49,039 bases of DNA from Prochlorococcus sp. AG-402-L18. GTDB taxonomy: Bacteria; Cyanobacteriota; Cyanobacteriia; PCC-6307; Cyanobiaceae. Below are positions 35,226 to 43,957 of this stretch, one piece after another. A program made the position numbers and the translations under genes. Numbering within the stretch: the first letter of the stretch is position 1; every line of letters starts with the position of its first letter. Under the pieces are notes generated by a model that was not told where the DNA came from, made no database searches, and saw only the letters and a program-made list of their open reading frames with translations. The stretch lies in NCBI GenBank assembly GCA_003216725.1, contig QCIL01000010.1, forward strand, positions 1 through 49,039, given 5' to 3'.

Positions 35226-35462
35226 ATGACAGAAGAAAAAAAGGATTCAAAAAAATGTTCTAAAAAGAAAAACATTATGTTTGCATATGGTTTTATACAA
35301 CTTGGTTCTAGTCTCTTATCTGCAATAGCTTTAGCTGCGATTGCTTTTGGTTTCTGTTCAGTAAAAAAAGAGTCTAAACTTTTCAATAAATGTGTTTCCG
35401 AAATTATTGAAGATGGTGGTACCAATTCTGAGGCCGTAAGATATTGCAATGGGGGCAATTAA
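35226..35462 (+). CDS. small membrane protein, 78 aa
   Basis: ATG at 35226. A Lys-rich N-terminus (EEKKDSKKCSKKKN), one helix (about 23-43, FIQLGSSLLSAIALAAIAFGF) and a polar C-terminus with Cys residues (FCSVKK, NKCVSEI, YCNGG). Unknown family. The 80-aa gene follows by 22 bp. Confidence 0.6.
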   Translation: MTEEKKDSKKCSKKKNIMFAYGFIQLGSSLLSAIALAAIAFGFCSVKKESKLFNKCVSEIIEDGGTNSEAVRYCNGGN

Positions 35463-35484
35463 AAGTTTCTAACAGATCAATTAA

Positions 35485-35727
35485 ATGAATTCAACATGTG
35501 AATTGATTATTGACTCTTTGAAAGAGGAGCCTATTGGAGAAACTGAAAATTTTATATGGTTCATTACAGATATAGGCATTGTTGCGTTATTTAAAAGAAA
35601 TGAGAAATTTGAAACTTATATTTCAAATGTCGAAATTGAGGCTAATAAAATAAGTCTGGATATAACTAAAGAAGAAAAAGAGTATCTCAAAATAAAAGAA
35701 AAACAAATTTTATTGTTTTATTCATAA
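35485..35727 (+). CDS. small soluble protein, 80 aa
   Basis: ATG at 35485. Predicted alternating strands (FIWFITDIGIVALF, FETYISNVEIEAN) and an acidic/basic C-terminal helix (TKEEKEYLKIKEKQ). Unknown family; probably cotranscribed with the 78-aa gene. Confidence 0.55.
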   Translation: MNSTCELIIDSLKEEPIGETENFIWFITDIGIVALFKRNEKFETYISNVEIEANKISLDITKEEKEYLKIKEKQILLFYS

Positions 35728-35744
35728 GTTAAGTTCTTTTTGAT

Positions 35745-35939
35745 TTAGTAGGATGGTTCAAGGTTTAAGGCAGGCTCCATAATATTATTTTCGCTAATTA
35801 ATTCGTAGGTTAGCTCTTTATTAAGGGCATTTATATATGATGTATAAAGTTTTCCCCAAACAAATTCGAATTCATCTTTACTTAAATTCTTAAAAAGAAT
35901 TTCTCCTTTAAAATAAATGTGATAGGAATCATTCATCAT
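35745..35939 (-). CDS. small soluble protein, 64 aa
   Basis: Starts at ATG 35939 or the next codon, 35936. SYHIYFKGEILFKNLSKDEFEFVW looks like a compact alpha/beta fold, with PALNLEPSY at the end. I believe this type is common in marine picocyanobacteria, but its function is unknown. Confidence 0.55.
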   Translation of the reverse strand: MMNDSYHIYFKGEILFKNLSKDEFEFVWGKLYTSYINALNKELTYELISENNIMEPALNLEPSY

Positions 35940-36034
35940 AGAAAATAAATCTTATCCTTTTTAACGCAAAGAAATATGTATGTAGTATTAGGTGCTACTA
36001 AAAATAATTTTATATGATGGATTTTGAGATACTT

Positions 36035-36346
36035 CTAGACAATCCTTGTATTCATTTTTTGCTTTTTGAATAATCCGACTGTTTCATCAAGATCCATACA
36101 CGGCTGAATACTAATATCCATTAATCTTCTCCAAGGATGCCATTGCTTCCAAATCGTCTCAAGAGAATCTGCACTCACTACAGAATGTCCAATACCATTT
36201 TGAACCATAAAAATCCAAGAATGAACCTCATAGTTTTCAGGTCGGTTTTGAGGCCCACCTGATTCGTACCAGTTTATTAGCATTTCTGCCCCTTCTTCTT
36301 GATCCTCACCATCTGTAAATTCGTAGGAAATCAAATACCTTTGCAT
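36035..36346 (-). CDS. DUF3303-like protein, 103 aa
   Basis: ATG at 36346. YLISYEFTDGEDQ, INWYESGGPQNRPENYEV and WKQWHPWRRLMDISIQPCMD follow the ferredoxin-like (dimeric alpha/beta) pattern of DUF3303, a family of unknown function. The gene-free stretch 36347-36629 beside it shows nothing I can support. Confidence 0.6.
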   Translation of the reverse strand: MQRYLISYEFTDGEDQEEGAEMLINWYESGGPQNRPENYEVHSWIFMVQNGIGHSVVSADSLETIWKQWHPWRRLMDISIQPCMDLDETVGLFKKQKMNTRIV

Positions 36347-36629
36347 ATAGATTATTATTAAAATCTCTAAACTATATTAACTCCATAATTAAATATTGCC
36401 TTCCAAATTAATGAATGCTAAGAAGTTTATAGAGATAATCATTTTAAATGGGCCAAAGATTAGGAAAAATAAAAAAGAATGTCTTAAATAAAATATCTTT
36501 TATAAATAAGACAATTTTAACGTACTTTGAAAACCATGATCTTTTCGTATAGCTCCTTTTGATAGATAAAATTTGATACTTTTTAAAACACAATAAATTA
36601 GTTAGGATATTTATTATTAAAAGACTTTA

Positions 36630-37013
36630 ATGAAAAATAAAAAGGACAGTAGTGATCCAATTGATAATTTAGAGTATGAAAAAGTTTTAGAAGAAGAAAT
36701 AATTAATTCGTACGAAAGTAAATTTCTTAAAGAAACTGTACAAGATAGTAAAAAGAATAAATTTTACAGACTAAAAAGAACTCCATTGGAGATTGTAAAT
36801 AGGTTATTTTTCTTTTTCTTTATTGGAAGTTTTCTTTCTTCGTTGTTTTTAGCTTATTTAGAAAGTAAGTTGTGGTTCATATTTTATTTAATAAGTGCAT
36901 TGTCATGTGTTTTCTATACTCCTAATAGAAAAGCACTTAAAGAATTAATAGCAGCTTGGCCAAATATAGAGGATCTCATTAAAGGGAGGAGTTTGTGGAG
37001 AAAAGGCAAGTAA
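36630..37013 (+). CDS. two-helix membrane protein, 127 aa
   Basis: ATG at 36630. An acidic soluble N-terminal half (about 1-55), two membrane helices (about 62-82 and 86-103), then a basic end (LIKGRSLWRKGK). Two tiny genes follow within 100 bp, suggesting an operon. Unknown family. Confidence 0.6.
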   Translation: MKNKKDSSDPIDNLEYEKVLEEEIINSYESKFLKETVQDSKKNKFYRLKRTPLEIVNRLFFFFFIGSFLSSLFLAYLESKLWFIFYLISALSCVFYTPNRKALKELIAAWPNIEDLIKGRSLWRKGK

Positions 37014-37020
37014 ATAGACT

Positions 37021-37107
37021 ATGAAGCCGTTAAATTCATTTAAAAAGTGGTTATTAAATATTCTTGTGCCATACATTGAGGGTACCAACAAGAAAAAAAA
37101 AGGATAA
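37021..37107 (+). CDS. tiny peptide, 28 aa
   Basis: ATG at 37021, 7 bp after the stop of the 127-aa gene; TAA at 37105-37107. A short amphipathic helix (FKKWLLNILVPYIEG) with a poly-Lys tail. Its spacing between two same-strand genes (7 and 3 bp) is its best support. Confidence 0.4.
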   Translation: MKPLNSFKKWLLNILVPYIEGTNKKKKG

Positions 37108-37110
37108 AAA

Positions 37111-37248
37111 ATGAGTCTAATAAAGGTTGGAATTATTGTTGAAATTTTTTTCTTTGTGGGAGTTTTTTTATGGATTAGGAAACTAAATAGTAAACAAGCT
37201 AGGCAACCATCTCTATCAAAAAAAACAATAAAAAATCTCAAATTTTAG
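37111..37248 (+). CDS. small single-helix membrane protein, 45 aa
   Basis: ATG at 37111, AAAGGA 7 bp upstream within the previous gene; TAG at 37246-37248. One helix (VGIIVEIFFFVGVFLWI) then a basic tail. Unknown family. Confidence 0.5.
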   Translation: MSLIKVGIIVEIFFFVGVFLWIRKLNSKQARQPSLSKKTIKNLKF

Positions 37249-37331
37249 AATTTTGATCACAAAATAAGGAATCTTTATAAAAAGATCAAATTTATGGGAA
37301 AATTCTTTACTTTTTTTCTCTCACTTTGTGT

Positions 37332-37724
37332 ATGAAATCGGTTAGAACATCTATATCGTTTTTAAATAATATGGTTTCTTCCATCCAAGGTCTTGCTCCA
37401 ATAACTAATCCATTAAATAGTGTCTTAGTAGAAAAGAAACTAATAAATGTTGATCAAAAGTTCATTCAACTTGTATCTCTAGCAGAAGGATTACCTCGTA
37501 CAGAAGTTATTGAAAGTGGTAGAAATTATTGGAGAGGTGTTTGTAGAAGCTTAATTTTCAGATTTCCAGATGACCTCGAAATTTTGAAGCTTGACGTAAG
37601 AAGTTATGTAGATAGATCAAAAGGAATTATTCAGATAAGATCTGCAGCAAGATTAGGGCAATCAGATTTAGGTGTAAATCTTAGAAGAGTTGAATACTTG
37701 TTTAATCAATTAGAGAAATTTTAA
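37332..37724 (+). CDS. DUF1499 family protein
   Basis: About 130 residues from ATG 37332 (a TTG at 37326 is less likely). GLPRTEVIESG, YVDRSKGIIQIRSAARLGQSDLG and NLRRVEYLFNQL are the conserved DUF1499 pattern. The family is widespread in cyanobacteria and proteobacteria and lacks a firm function. No signal peptide is seen. Confidence 0.8.
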   Translation: MKSVRTSISFLNNMVSSIQGLAPITNPLNSVLVEKKLINVDQKFIQLVSLAEGLPRTEVIESGRNYWRGVCRSLIFRFPDDLEILKLDVRSYVDRSKGIIQIRSAARLGQSDLGVNLRRVEYLFNQLEKF

Positions 37725-37801
37725 TAAATCTATTTTTTATAAATTTAAGGTTCTTTTTACTAAATAGTTGTGCTTTAATTCATAAGAATATTTGAATTGC
37801 C

Positions 37802-37933
37802 ATGGTAAAGATAATCTTAGTTGGAATAATTGTCGCACTTGTATATTCTCAACCTGACCTTCGTCTTACAGTAGCTGATTGGTTAAAAGCAGCTTCTGAT
37901 TTTCTAATTGAATCGGTACAAGTAAAACCTTGA
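37802..37933 (+). CDS. small single-helix protein, 43 aa
   Basis: ATG at 37802, TGA at 37931-37933. An N-terminal helix (IILVGIIVALVYS) and an amphipathic C-terminal helix (VADWLKAASDFLIESV). Unknown family; I consider it conserved in related genomes. Nothing is seen in 37934-38116. Confidence 0.5.
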   Translation: MVKIILVGIIVALVYSQPDLRLTVADWLKAASDFLIESVQVKP

Positions 37934-38116
37934 ATTAATTTTTAATGAAGCATTAAATAAGACCTGAAACAGTAATCATTTGTTTAATGCATACAGCTAC
38001 GAAAATAAATATTATTATCCTGCTTAATATGTATTTCACTTAAAGAAATAAATAGTTTTAGAAACATAATAGAAAATTTTTTTGAAATTTTTGAATAGTT
38101 CACGATAATAAGGGAT

Positions 38117-39172
38117 ATGAAGCTTAGATTATTTGAGTTCTATTTTATTAAAGACTATTTAAGGCCTTGGTTTGGTCTTATTTATTCTTTATTCTTTCTG
38201 TTTTTTTTAGGCGCAATTGGCTATCGAATAACAGAGGGATGGGAATGGAGTGATTGCTTATGGATGGTTCTAATCACAATAACCACAATTGGTTTTGGAG
38301 AAGTTCAACCTTTAAGTCCTGAAGGCAGGATAGTAACTGTTTTAGTAATCGTTGGCGGATTGATCTTTATTCAATTTACCTTTCAAAAAGCTGTTAGATT
38401 GTTTGAATCCGGCTATTTTCAAAGAGTAAACGAATTACGTTTTAAAAGACTTCTTAGAAAAATGGAAAATCATGTAATTTTGTGCGGATATGGGAGGGTA
38501 GGTCAGGAAATATCTAACCAAATAAAAACGCAAAATATTCCAATTATTGTGGTTGAGAGCGATGAAGATAGAAAAAAGATTGCGGAAGAAAATGGTTTAG
38601 AAGTTCTTTGTGCTGACGCTACTCTTGATGAGACTTTAAAATTAGCAGGATTAGAAAAATGCAAAAGTTTGGTCGTCACCTTGCCTAACGATGCTGCAAA
38701 TTTATATGTAGTTTTGAGTGCTAAAGGAATAAGAAGTTCTATAAGAGTAATAGCAAGAGCAGGAACTGAAGAAGCTGCAAGTAAGTTGAGATTAGCGGGA
38801 GCAAGTATAGTAGTAAGTCCTTATATTGCAGCAGGGCGAGCTATGGCATCAATGGCTTTAAGACCAATAGCTATTGACTTTCTTGATCTGCTTGCAGGAA
38901 GTGAATGTGAAATTGAAGAGTTTGAATTAAGTAATGATATTAGTCTTTTTGAAACAGCAGAGAAAAGATCACTTTCTGAACTTGGAATAGGTAAAAAAAG
39001 TGGTGCAAAAATATTAGCTATTAAAGAAAACGAAAAATTAGTGACCAATCCTGGAGGTAATTTCATACTTCAACCAGGTCAGGTATTAATAGCATTTGGT
39101 AGTAAAGAACAACTAAATATTTTGAATGGTTTATTGGGTAATCTTGTTGTAGCAGTAGAGCTATTAAAATAG
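38117..39172 (+). CDS. potassium channel with RCK (TrkA-N/TrkA-C) domain
   Basis: A 351-residue two-helix K+ channel of the MthK/Kch type. Helix 1 is about 18-38, the selectivity filter TTIGFGE is at 56-62 (an F in place of the usual Y in GYG), helix 2 about 71-91. The RCK NAD-binding motif CGYGRVGQ is at 123-130, and a TrkA-C domain ends the protein. It controls K+ flux across the inner membrane in response to a cytosolic ligand. Confidence 0.9.
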   Translation: MKLRLFEFYFIKDYLRPWFGLIYSLFFLFFLGAIGYRITEGWEWSDCLWMVLITITTIGFGEVQPLSPEGRIVTVLVIVGGLIFIQFTFQKAVRLFESGYFQRVNELRFKRLLRKMENHVILCGYGRVGQEISNQIKTQNIPIIVVESDEDRKKIAEENGLEVLCADATLDETLKLAGLEKCKSLVVTLPNDAANLYVVLSAKGIRSSIRVIARAGTEEAASKLRLAGASIVVSPYIAAGRAMASMALRPIAIDFLDLLAGSECEIEEFELSNDISLFETAEKRSLSELGIGKKSGAKILAIKENEKLVTNPGGNFILQPGQVLIAFGSKEQLNILNGLLGNLVVAVELLK

Positions 39173-39226
39173 ATAGATCGAGATTCAGAATTAATTGCTA
39201 AATTGATTTTGAGTGGAATAAATTAA

Positions 39227-39580
39227 ATGAAAATATTTAAATTTCTATTCGTTATTCCTTTAATAACTTTAATAATTATTTTTCAAACCTCTTTGCAAAA
39301 TAGATATCTAATGGCTTCTGATATTAGAGATGGAGAAACAATTTTTAGAAATGTTTGTGCAGGCTGTCATGTAAGGGGTGGATTAGTTGTTCTTAAAGGA
39401 TCTAAATCATTAAAACTTTCCGATCTTGAAAAAAGAGGAATAGCAGATGTAAATTCAATAACAATAATTGCCAATGAAGGGATTGGTTTTATGAAGGGTT
39501 ATAAAAATAAATTGAAGGATGGAGAGGATAAGGTTCTTGCACAATGGATTATTCAAAATGCAGAAAAGGGTTGGGAGTAA
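39227..39580 (+). CDS. class I c-type cytochrome (c6-like)
   Basis: A 117-residue protein with an N-terminal signal/anchor (about 5-24). The haem site CAGCH is at 44-48 and M89 (GIGFMKGY) is a plausible second axial ligand. The layout is that of soluble lumenal cytochrome c6-like electron carriers, but the sequence is divergent, so PetJ itself is not certain. The next gene starts at the base after its stop. Confidence 0.8.
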   Translation: MKIFKFLFVIPLITLIIIFQTSLQNRYLMASDIRDGETIFRNVCAGCHVRGGLVVLKGSKSLKLSDLEKRGIADVNSITIIANEGIGFMKGYKNKLKDGEDKVLAQWIIQNAEKGWE

Positions 39581-39949
39581 ATGAAAAGCGTACTTCTAGC
39601 ATCGTTTTTATTTTTATTAGCTGATTTTTCTTTTGCTGAGGAATTAACTAATTACACAATTACATCTGATTCTCAAATAAATACTTTAGAGGGTGATTTG
39701 GAGGCTAAGGGAAATGTAGTCATTAAAAGTAATAGTGGTAATTTTGAGGCTTATTCTGACAAGCTTTCTTTTGACAAGGATGATAAATCTCTAAAACTTA
39801 TTGGTAATGTTTATGTTAAAAATTTAGAGTCTGAGGGAATTGCAATTGAAGAAACATCTGGAGATGAATTGACAATATTTACTAATACAGGAATTTTTGA
39901 ATTTAAATCTCAAAATAAAAACAGGGTAAAAACAAAAATTAAATTCTAA
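39581..39949 (+). CDS. LptA/OstA-like periplasmic protein
   Basis: A 122-residue protein with a signal peptide (about 1-19, cleavage near SFAEE). The remainder is an OstA/LptA-like beta strand repeat (YTITSDSQINTLEGD, LEAKGNVVIKSNSG, AYSDKLSFD, LIGNVYVKN). LptA bridges the periplasm in lipopolysaccharide export; this is a short stand-alone version. It abuts the cytochrome gene with no gap, so they are cotranscribed. Confidence 0.75.
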   Translation: MKSVLLASFLFLLADFSFAEELTNYTITSDSQINTLEGDLEAKGNVVIKSNSGNFEAYSDKLSFDKDDKSLKLIGNVYVKNLESEGIAIEETSGDELTIFTNTGIFEFKSQNKNRVKTKIKF

Positions 39950-40115
39950 ATAAAAAGTTGATACTTAATTGAAAATTTTGATTTCTAGCTGAGCTCTTAA
40001 TGCCGATATATACATAATAATTTTATATCAAAATAATTTGATTTATATACTTTAAAAATCTTTAATTACCCTTTGGCTGTAATTTATATCTAACAGACTC
40101 ATTTCTCATTACAAA

Positions 40116-41087
40116 GTGGGCATTTTAAAAAAAATCCTTATTTTTTCTTCTGCTATCTCATTAGTACTCTCTCAAGAAGCGATTGCTTCAAAAAGATTGA
40201 GCGGAGCAGGTGCTACATTTCCCTCGAAAATTTATACTAGGTGGTTTTTTGACTTAGCTAAATCTGGTGGACCAAGGATTAATTACCAAGCAGTTGGTTC
40301 GGGCTCTGGAAGAAAAGCTTTTATAGACCAAACCGTAAACTTTGGTGCATCAGATGATCCTATGAAAGATTCTGATATAGAGAAAGTTACTAGAGGGCTT
40401 GTTCAAATACCTATGGTTGGTGGAACTATTGCTTTTGGTTATAATTATGATTGCGATTTGAAACTTACTCAAGAACAAGCAGTAAGAGTTGCAATGGGTA
40501 TGGTTAAAAACTGGAAAGAATTAGGCTGTAAATCAGGAAAGTTAACTTGGACCCATCGTTCTGATGGTTCAGGAACTACTAAGGCTTTCACAAACTCTAT
40601 GGAAGCATTTTCGCCAACATGGACTTTAGGAACTGGTAAATCAGTTAAGTGGCCAGCAGGTGTTGGAGCAAAAGGTAATTCTGGTGTTGCAGGTGTAATT
40701 CAAAACACTCCTGGCACAATTGGTTATGTAAATCAGTCATATATTAAAGGTAATGTTAAGGCTGCTGCACTTCAAAATCTTTCAGGGGAGTTTCTAAAAC
40801 CATCTGCAGAAGCAGGAGCTAAGGCTCTAAATGGTATTACTTTAGATGAAAATCTTGCGGGTAAAAATCCTAATCCAACAGCAAAAGGAGCGTACCCTAT
40901 CGCTTCATTGACATGGATACTTGCTTACGAAAAAGGTAATGGTAGAAACACTAAAGCAATAAAACAAGCCTTTAATACATTGTTAAGTGATGAGTATCAA
41001 GATAAGGCTTCATCCCTTGGATTTATCCCCTTAAAAGGGAATATCCTTTTGAAATCAAGAGCTGCCGTTGAAAAAATAGGTAGTTAA
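40116..41087 (+). CDS. pstS: phosphate ABC transporter substrate-binding protein
   Basis: A 323-residue periplasmic phosphate-binding protein from a GTG start, with a signal peptide (about 1-24, EAIAS-KRLS). LSGAGATFPSKIY, AVGSGSGRKAF, HRSDGSGTTKAF and FGASDDPM supply phosphate contacts. Upstream, CTTTAA units at 40050, 40060 and 40071 give a weak PHO-box-like array. About 100 bp separate it from pstC, which has its own regulatory site. Confidence 0.95.
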   Translation: MGILKKILIFSSAISLVLSQEAIASKRLSGAGATFPSKIYTRWFFDLAKSGGPRINYQAVGSGSGRKAFIDQTVNFGASDDPMKDSDIEKVTRGLVQIPMVGGTIAFGYNYDCDLKLTQEQAVRVAMGMVKNWKELGCKSGKLTWTHRSDGSGTTKAFTNSMEAFSPTWTLGTGKSVKWPAGVGAKGNSGVAGVIQNTPGTIGYVNQSYIKGNVKAAALQNLSGEFLKPSAEAGAKALNGITLDENLAGKNPNPTAKGAYPIASLTWILAYEKGNGRNTKAIKQAFNTLLSDEYQDKASSLGFIPLKGNILLKSRAAVEKIGS

Positions 41088-41127
41088 ATTTTTTAATAGA
41101 TGTCAAATTATCATGACTTTCATATAC

Positions 41128-41146
41128 CTTTAAGTCCTCTTAAAGT
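41128..41146 (+). promoter_or_regulatory. PHO-box-like tandem repeat upstream of pstC
   Basis: CTTTAAGT (41128-41135), CCT, CTTAAAGT (41139-41146): two 8-bp units with a 3-bp spacer, the architecture of the cyanobacterial PhoB site (CTTAACCT repeats). It lies 46 bp before the pstC start. Known PhoB biology predicts induction at low phosphate; binding is inferred. Confidence 0.5.
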
Positions 41147-41192
41147 CTTTTACAGCATTTAGTAGTAGATTTATAGAGATATTCTTTTTTTA

Positions 41193-42140
41193 ATGGAAGA
41201 GAAATTAACTCTTTTCAAGAATCGTAAAAGATTCGGTATCGAAAAAAATATAGATATTATCTTCAAGAATACTGCCCTAGTCTTGTCTAGTTTTGTAGCA
41301 ATAATACTTTTAGGAATTATTTTAGTAGTCTTTTTTCAGTCATTCGAATCATTTTCAAGGTATGGCTTGAAGTTTCTCGTAACCTCTGAATGGAATCCAG
41401 TAAAAGATGAATACGGAGCTTTTACTGCAATATATGGCACATTAGTAACCTCATTTCTTTCGCTATTAATAACTATCCCTTTGGGAGTTGGAACTGCAAT
41501 ATTTATTACCGAGGACTTTGTACCGAAAGTTTTTAGAGAAATAATAGGTTCCTTTGTTGAATTATTAGCGGCTATTCCATCAGTTGTATTGGGACTTTGG
41601 GCAATATTTGTTATGGAACCTTTTTTTAGAGCCTTTTTTGTCTTTTTACATAATATCTTTGGTTGGATACCTTTATTCAGTACAGAACCCACAGGTAGGA
41701 ATTCTTTGTTAGCAATATTGATTTTAGTAGTAATGCTTTTGCCAATAGTGACTTCCATTGCTAGAGATTCACTTAACCAGGTTCCCAAAAAGCTAAGAAA
41801 TGCAGCTTATGGAATTGGCGCAAGTAGATGGAAAACTATATTTTCAGTAATTTTACCGGCAGCATTATCAGGAATTATGGCAGGTGTTCTATTGGCTTTA
41901 GGAAGGGCAATGGGAGAAACAATGGCTGTAACAATGATTATTGGTAATTCCAATGCATTTAGTTGGTCTCTTTTATCTCCTGGATATACCATTTCTTCCA
42001 TGCTTGCAAATCAGTTTGGAGAGGCTGATGGAAGTCAGGTTTCATCACTTTTTTATGCGGCTTTTGTACTGATGATCCTATCTTTAGTGGTCAATATCTT
42101 TGCGCAGTGGCTAGTTAAGAAATTTAGTCTCAAATATTAG
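41193..42140 (+). CDS. pstC: phosphate ABC transporter permease PstC
   Basis: A 315-residue inner-membrane permease with about six helices. The EAA loop is around LRNAAYGIGASRWKTIFSVI, followed by GIMAGVLLALGRAMGETMAV, characteristic of PstC. pstA follows by 6 bp. Confidence 0.94.
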   Translation: MEEKLTLFKNRKRFGIEKNIDIIFKNTALVLSSFVAIILLGIILVVFFQSFESFSRYGLKFLVTSEWNPVKDEYGAFTAIYGTLVTSFLSLLITIPLGVGTAIFITEDFVPKVFREIIGSFVELLAAIPSVVLGLWAIFVMEPFFRAFFVFLHNIFGWIPLFSTEPTGRNSLLAILILVVMLLPIVTSIARDSLNQVPKKLRNAAYGIGASRWKTIFSVILPAALSGIMAGVLLALGRAMGETMAVTMIIGNSNAFSWSLLSPGYTISSMLANQFGEADGSQVSSLFYAAFVLMILSLVVNIFAQWLVKKFSLKY

Positions 42141-42146
42141 ATAATT

Positions 42147-43040
42147 ATGAATTCACTCTATTATCAGAAAAGATTATCAAGAAATATAGGAGATAAATTC
42201 TTTACTTCTTTATCAGTAATTTGTGCATTGATCGCAATACTTCCTTTGATTTTTCTGGTGACTTATATTCTCATCAAAGGTGGATCTCAAATCACACCAG
42301 AACTATTTACTTTAGAACCAAATCCACCTGGAGATGATTTAGATGCAGGCGGTATTAATCCTGCATTGATCGGGACATTAATAATAACTACCATTGCTTC
42401 AATTATTGCCATACCAGTAGGTGTAGGTGGTGGCATATATCTGGCGGAATATTCTAAAGGTGGTCCTTTTTCAAGGTTTATTAGATTTGGGGTAAATGTT
42501 TTAGCGGGAGTCCCTTCAATAATTGCAGGTGTATTTATTTATGCCTTAATCGTTTCAACAAAGATCTTATTTGGAAGTATGTACAGTGGCTTTGCAGGAG
42601 GGATGGCACTTTCAATATTGATGTTGCCTACTGTAATAAAGACGACTGATGAAGGTTTAAAGTTAGTTCCTAACGAATTAAGATATGCTTCTCTTGGAGT
42701 TGGAGCAAGTATGTATACAACTATATTGAAAGTTACTTTGCCCTCTGCCTTTAGGTCTATTGCTACTGGCGTTGTACTAGGAATCGCAAGAGCTGCAGGT
42801 GAAACAGCACCTTTGATATTTACGGCCTTATTCTCTTACTACTACATAACAGGCTTTGGAGACTTGTTTTATGAGATGGGTTCGTTGGCTGTATTGATAT
42901 ATAACTTTGCCCTTGAACCTTATGATGCACAAAATAAACTAGCCTGGGCAGCTTCCTTTATTCTTGTTTTATCGATACTATCAGTAAATATATTTTCAAG
43001 GATATTGGCCGCTTTTACTGAGAAAACCAAGAGAGTATAA
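42147..43040 (+). CDS. pstA: phosphate ABC transporter permease PstA
   Basis: A 297-residue permease with about six helices. The EAA loop lies at NELRYASLGVGASMYTTILK and GIARAAGETAPLIFTALF follows, as in PstA. The stop is directly followed by the pstB ATG, so translation is coupled. Confidence 0.94.
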   Translation: MNSLYYQKRLSRNIGDKFFTSLSVICALIAILPLIFLVTYILIKGGSQITPELFTLEPNPPGDDLDAGGINPALIGTLIITTIASIIAIPVGVGGGIYLAEYSKGGPFSRFIRFGVNVLAGVPSIIAGVFIYALIVSTKILFGSMYSGFAGGMALSILMLPTVIKTTDEGLKLVPNELRYASLGVGASMYTTILKVTLPSAFRSIATGVVLGIARAAGETAPLIFTALFSYYYITGFGDLFYEMGSLAVLIYNFALEPYDAQNKLAWAASFILVLSILSVNIFSRILAAFTEKTKRV

Positions 43041-43850
43041 ATGATTAAAACTAATAAAAAAACACCAAAGAATATCATTTTATCTCTTGAGAATGTCTCT
43101 ATTAGCTATGGAACTTTTGAAGCAGTAAGAAATGTTTTTTGTAACTTTAAAAAAGGAAATATAACTTCTCTTATTGGACCTTCTGGTTGCGGTAAATCTA
43201 CTGTCCTTAGATCTTTAAATAGAATGAACGATTTGATTCCTAATTGTTCATTAAAAGGGACAGTCCTCTTTGATGGAACTAATATTTATGACAAAAGAGT
43301 AGATCCAGTCGAAGTGAGAAGAAGAATTGGAATGGTTTTTCAACAACCTAATCCTTTTCCAAAATCTATTTATGAAAATATTGCATTCGGGGCAAGAATT
43401 AATGGCTTTATGGGAGATATGGATGAATTAGTCGAAAGTTCCCTAAGAAAAGCTGCTTTATGGGACGAATGTAAGGATAAATTAAATGATAGTGGTTACT
43501 CTTTATCTGGTGGACAACAACAAAGATTATGTATTGCTAGAACCATTGCAATTGAGCCTGAAATAATTCTCATGGATGAGCCATGCTCAGCTTTAGATCC
43601 AATCTCTACTTTGAAAATAGAAGAGACTATGCATGAACTTAAAAAGAATTACACAATAATAATTGTTACTCATAATATGCAACAGGCATTAAGAGTCAGT
43701 GATATGACTGCATTCTTTAATGCAGTTGAATACGAAGATGGAGATGGAGGAAAAGTTGGTTATCTTGCAGAATTTAATTCCACTAAGAAAATTTTTAATT
43801 CTCCAAAAGAAAAAACAACTCAGGAATACATATCAGGCAAATTTGGTTAA
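43041..43850 (+). CDS. pstB: phosphate ABC transporter ATPase PstB
   Basis: A 269-residue ATPase with Walker [10 protein letters not shown] (46-54), the PstB-typical RSLNRMNDL after it, signature LSGGQQQR, Walker B IILMDEP and an H-loop VTHNMQQA. It powers PstSCA phosphate uptake. It is last of the pstC-A-B unit, starting one base after pstA. Confidence 0.96.
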   Translation: MIKTNKKTPKNIILSLENVSISYGTFEAVRNVFCNFKKGNITSLIGPSGCGKSTVLRSLNRMNDLIPNCSLKGTVLFDGTNIYDKRVDPVEVRRRIGMVFQQPNPFPKSIYENIAFGARINGFMGDMDELVESSLRKAALWDECKDKLNDSGYSLSGGQQQRLCIARTIAIEPEIILMDEPCSALDPISTLKIEETMHELKKNYTIIIVTHNMQQALRVSDMTAFFNAVEYEDGDGGKVGYLAEFNSTKKIFNSPKEKTTQEYISGKFG

Positions 43851-43853
43851 TGT

Positions 43854-43899
43854 AAAATTTTTACCTCTAAAAGAAAAATTTTTACCTTAAATACCTATA
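43854..43899 (+). repeat. 13-bp direct repeats with PHO-box-like half-sites
   Basis: AAAATTTTTACCT occurs exactly at 43854-43866 and 43875-43887, start to start 21 bp (two helical turns). The second copy runs on as TTTTACCT-TAA-ATACCTAT (43880-43898), an 8-3-8 layout like a PHO box. TAAATACCTATA at 43888 recurs at 43918. It lies immediately upstream of a promoter. Confidence 0.6.
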
Positions 43900-43904
43900 A
43901 GGGG

Positions 43905-43933
43905 TAGACAAACAGTATAAATACCTATATAGT
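43905..43933 (+). promoter_or_regulatory. promoter with GTATAAATAC in the spacer
   Basis: TAGACA (43905-43910), 17-bp spacer, TATAGT (43928-43933). The spacer contains AGTATAAATAC, the same palindromic core as in the promoter at 28774. It would serve the tiny gene at 43958. Confidence 0.5.
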
Positions 43934-43957
43934 TATCACGAATTAGTAAGTTTATCT

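Noticed and set aside
36411..36491. 26-codon plus-strand frame in the gap before the 127-aa membrane gene
   Set aside because: No ribosome binding site, low-complexity Lys/Ile composition, no context support.
37326..37331. Upstream TTG start for the DUF1499 gene
   Set aside because: It adds only two residues before a normal ATG and has no ribosome binding site.
27836..37933. Prophage or plasmid remnant
   Set aside because: No integrase, terminase, capsid, tail, replication or partition gene is present; the genes resemble known picocyanobacterial small proteins.
41336..41788. 150-codon minus-strand frame inside pstC
   Set aside because: A shadow: pstC on the plus strand is complete and conserved.
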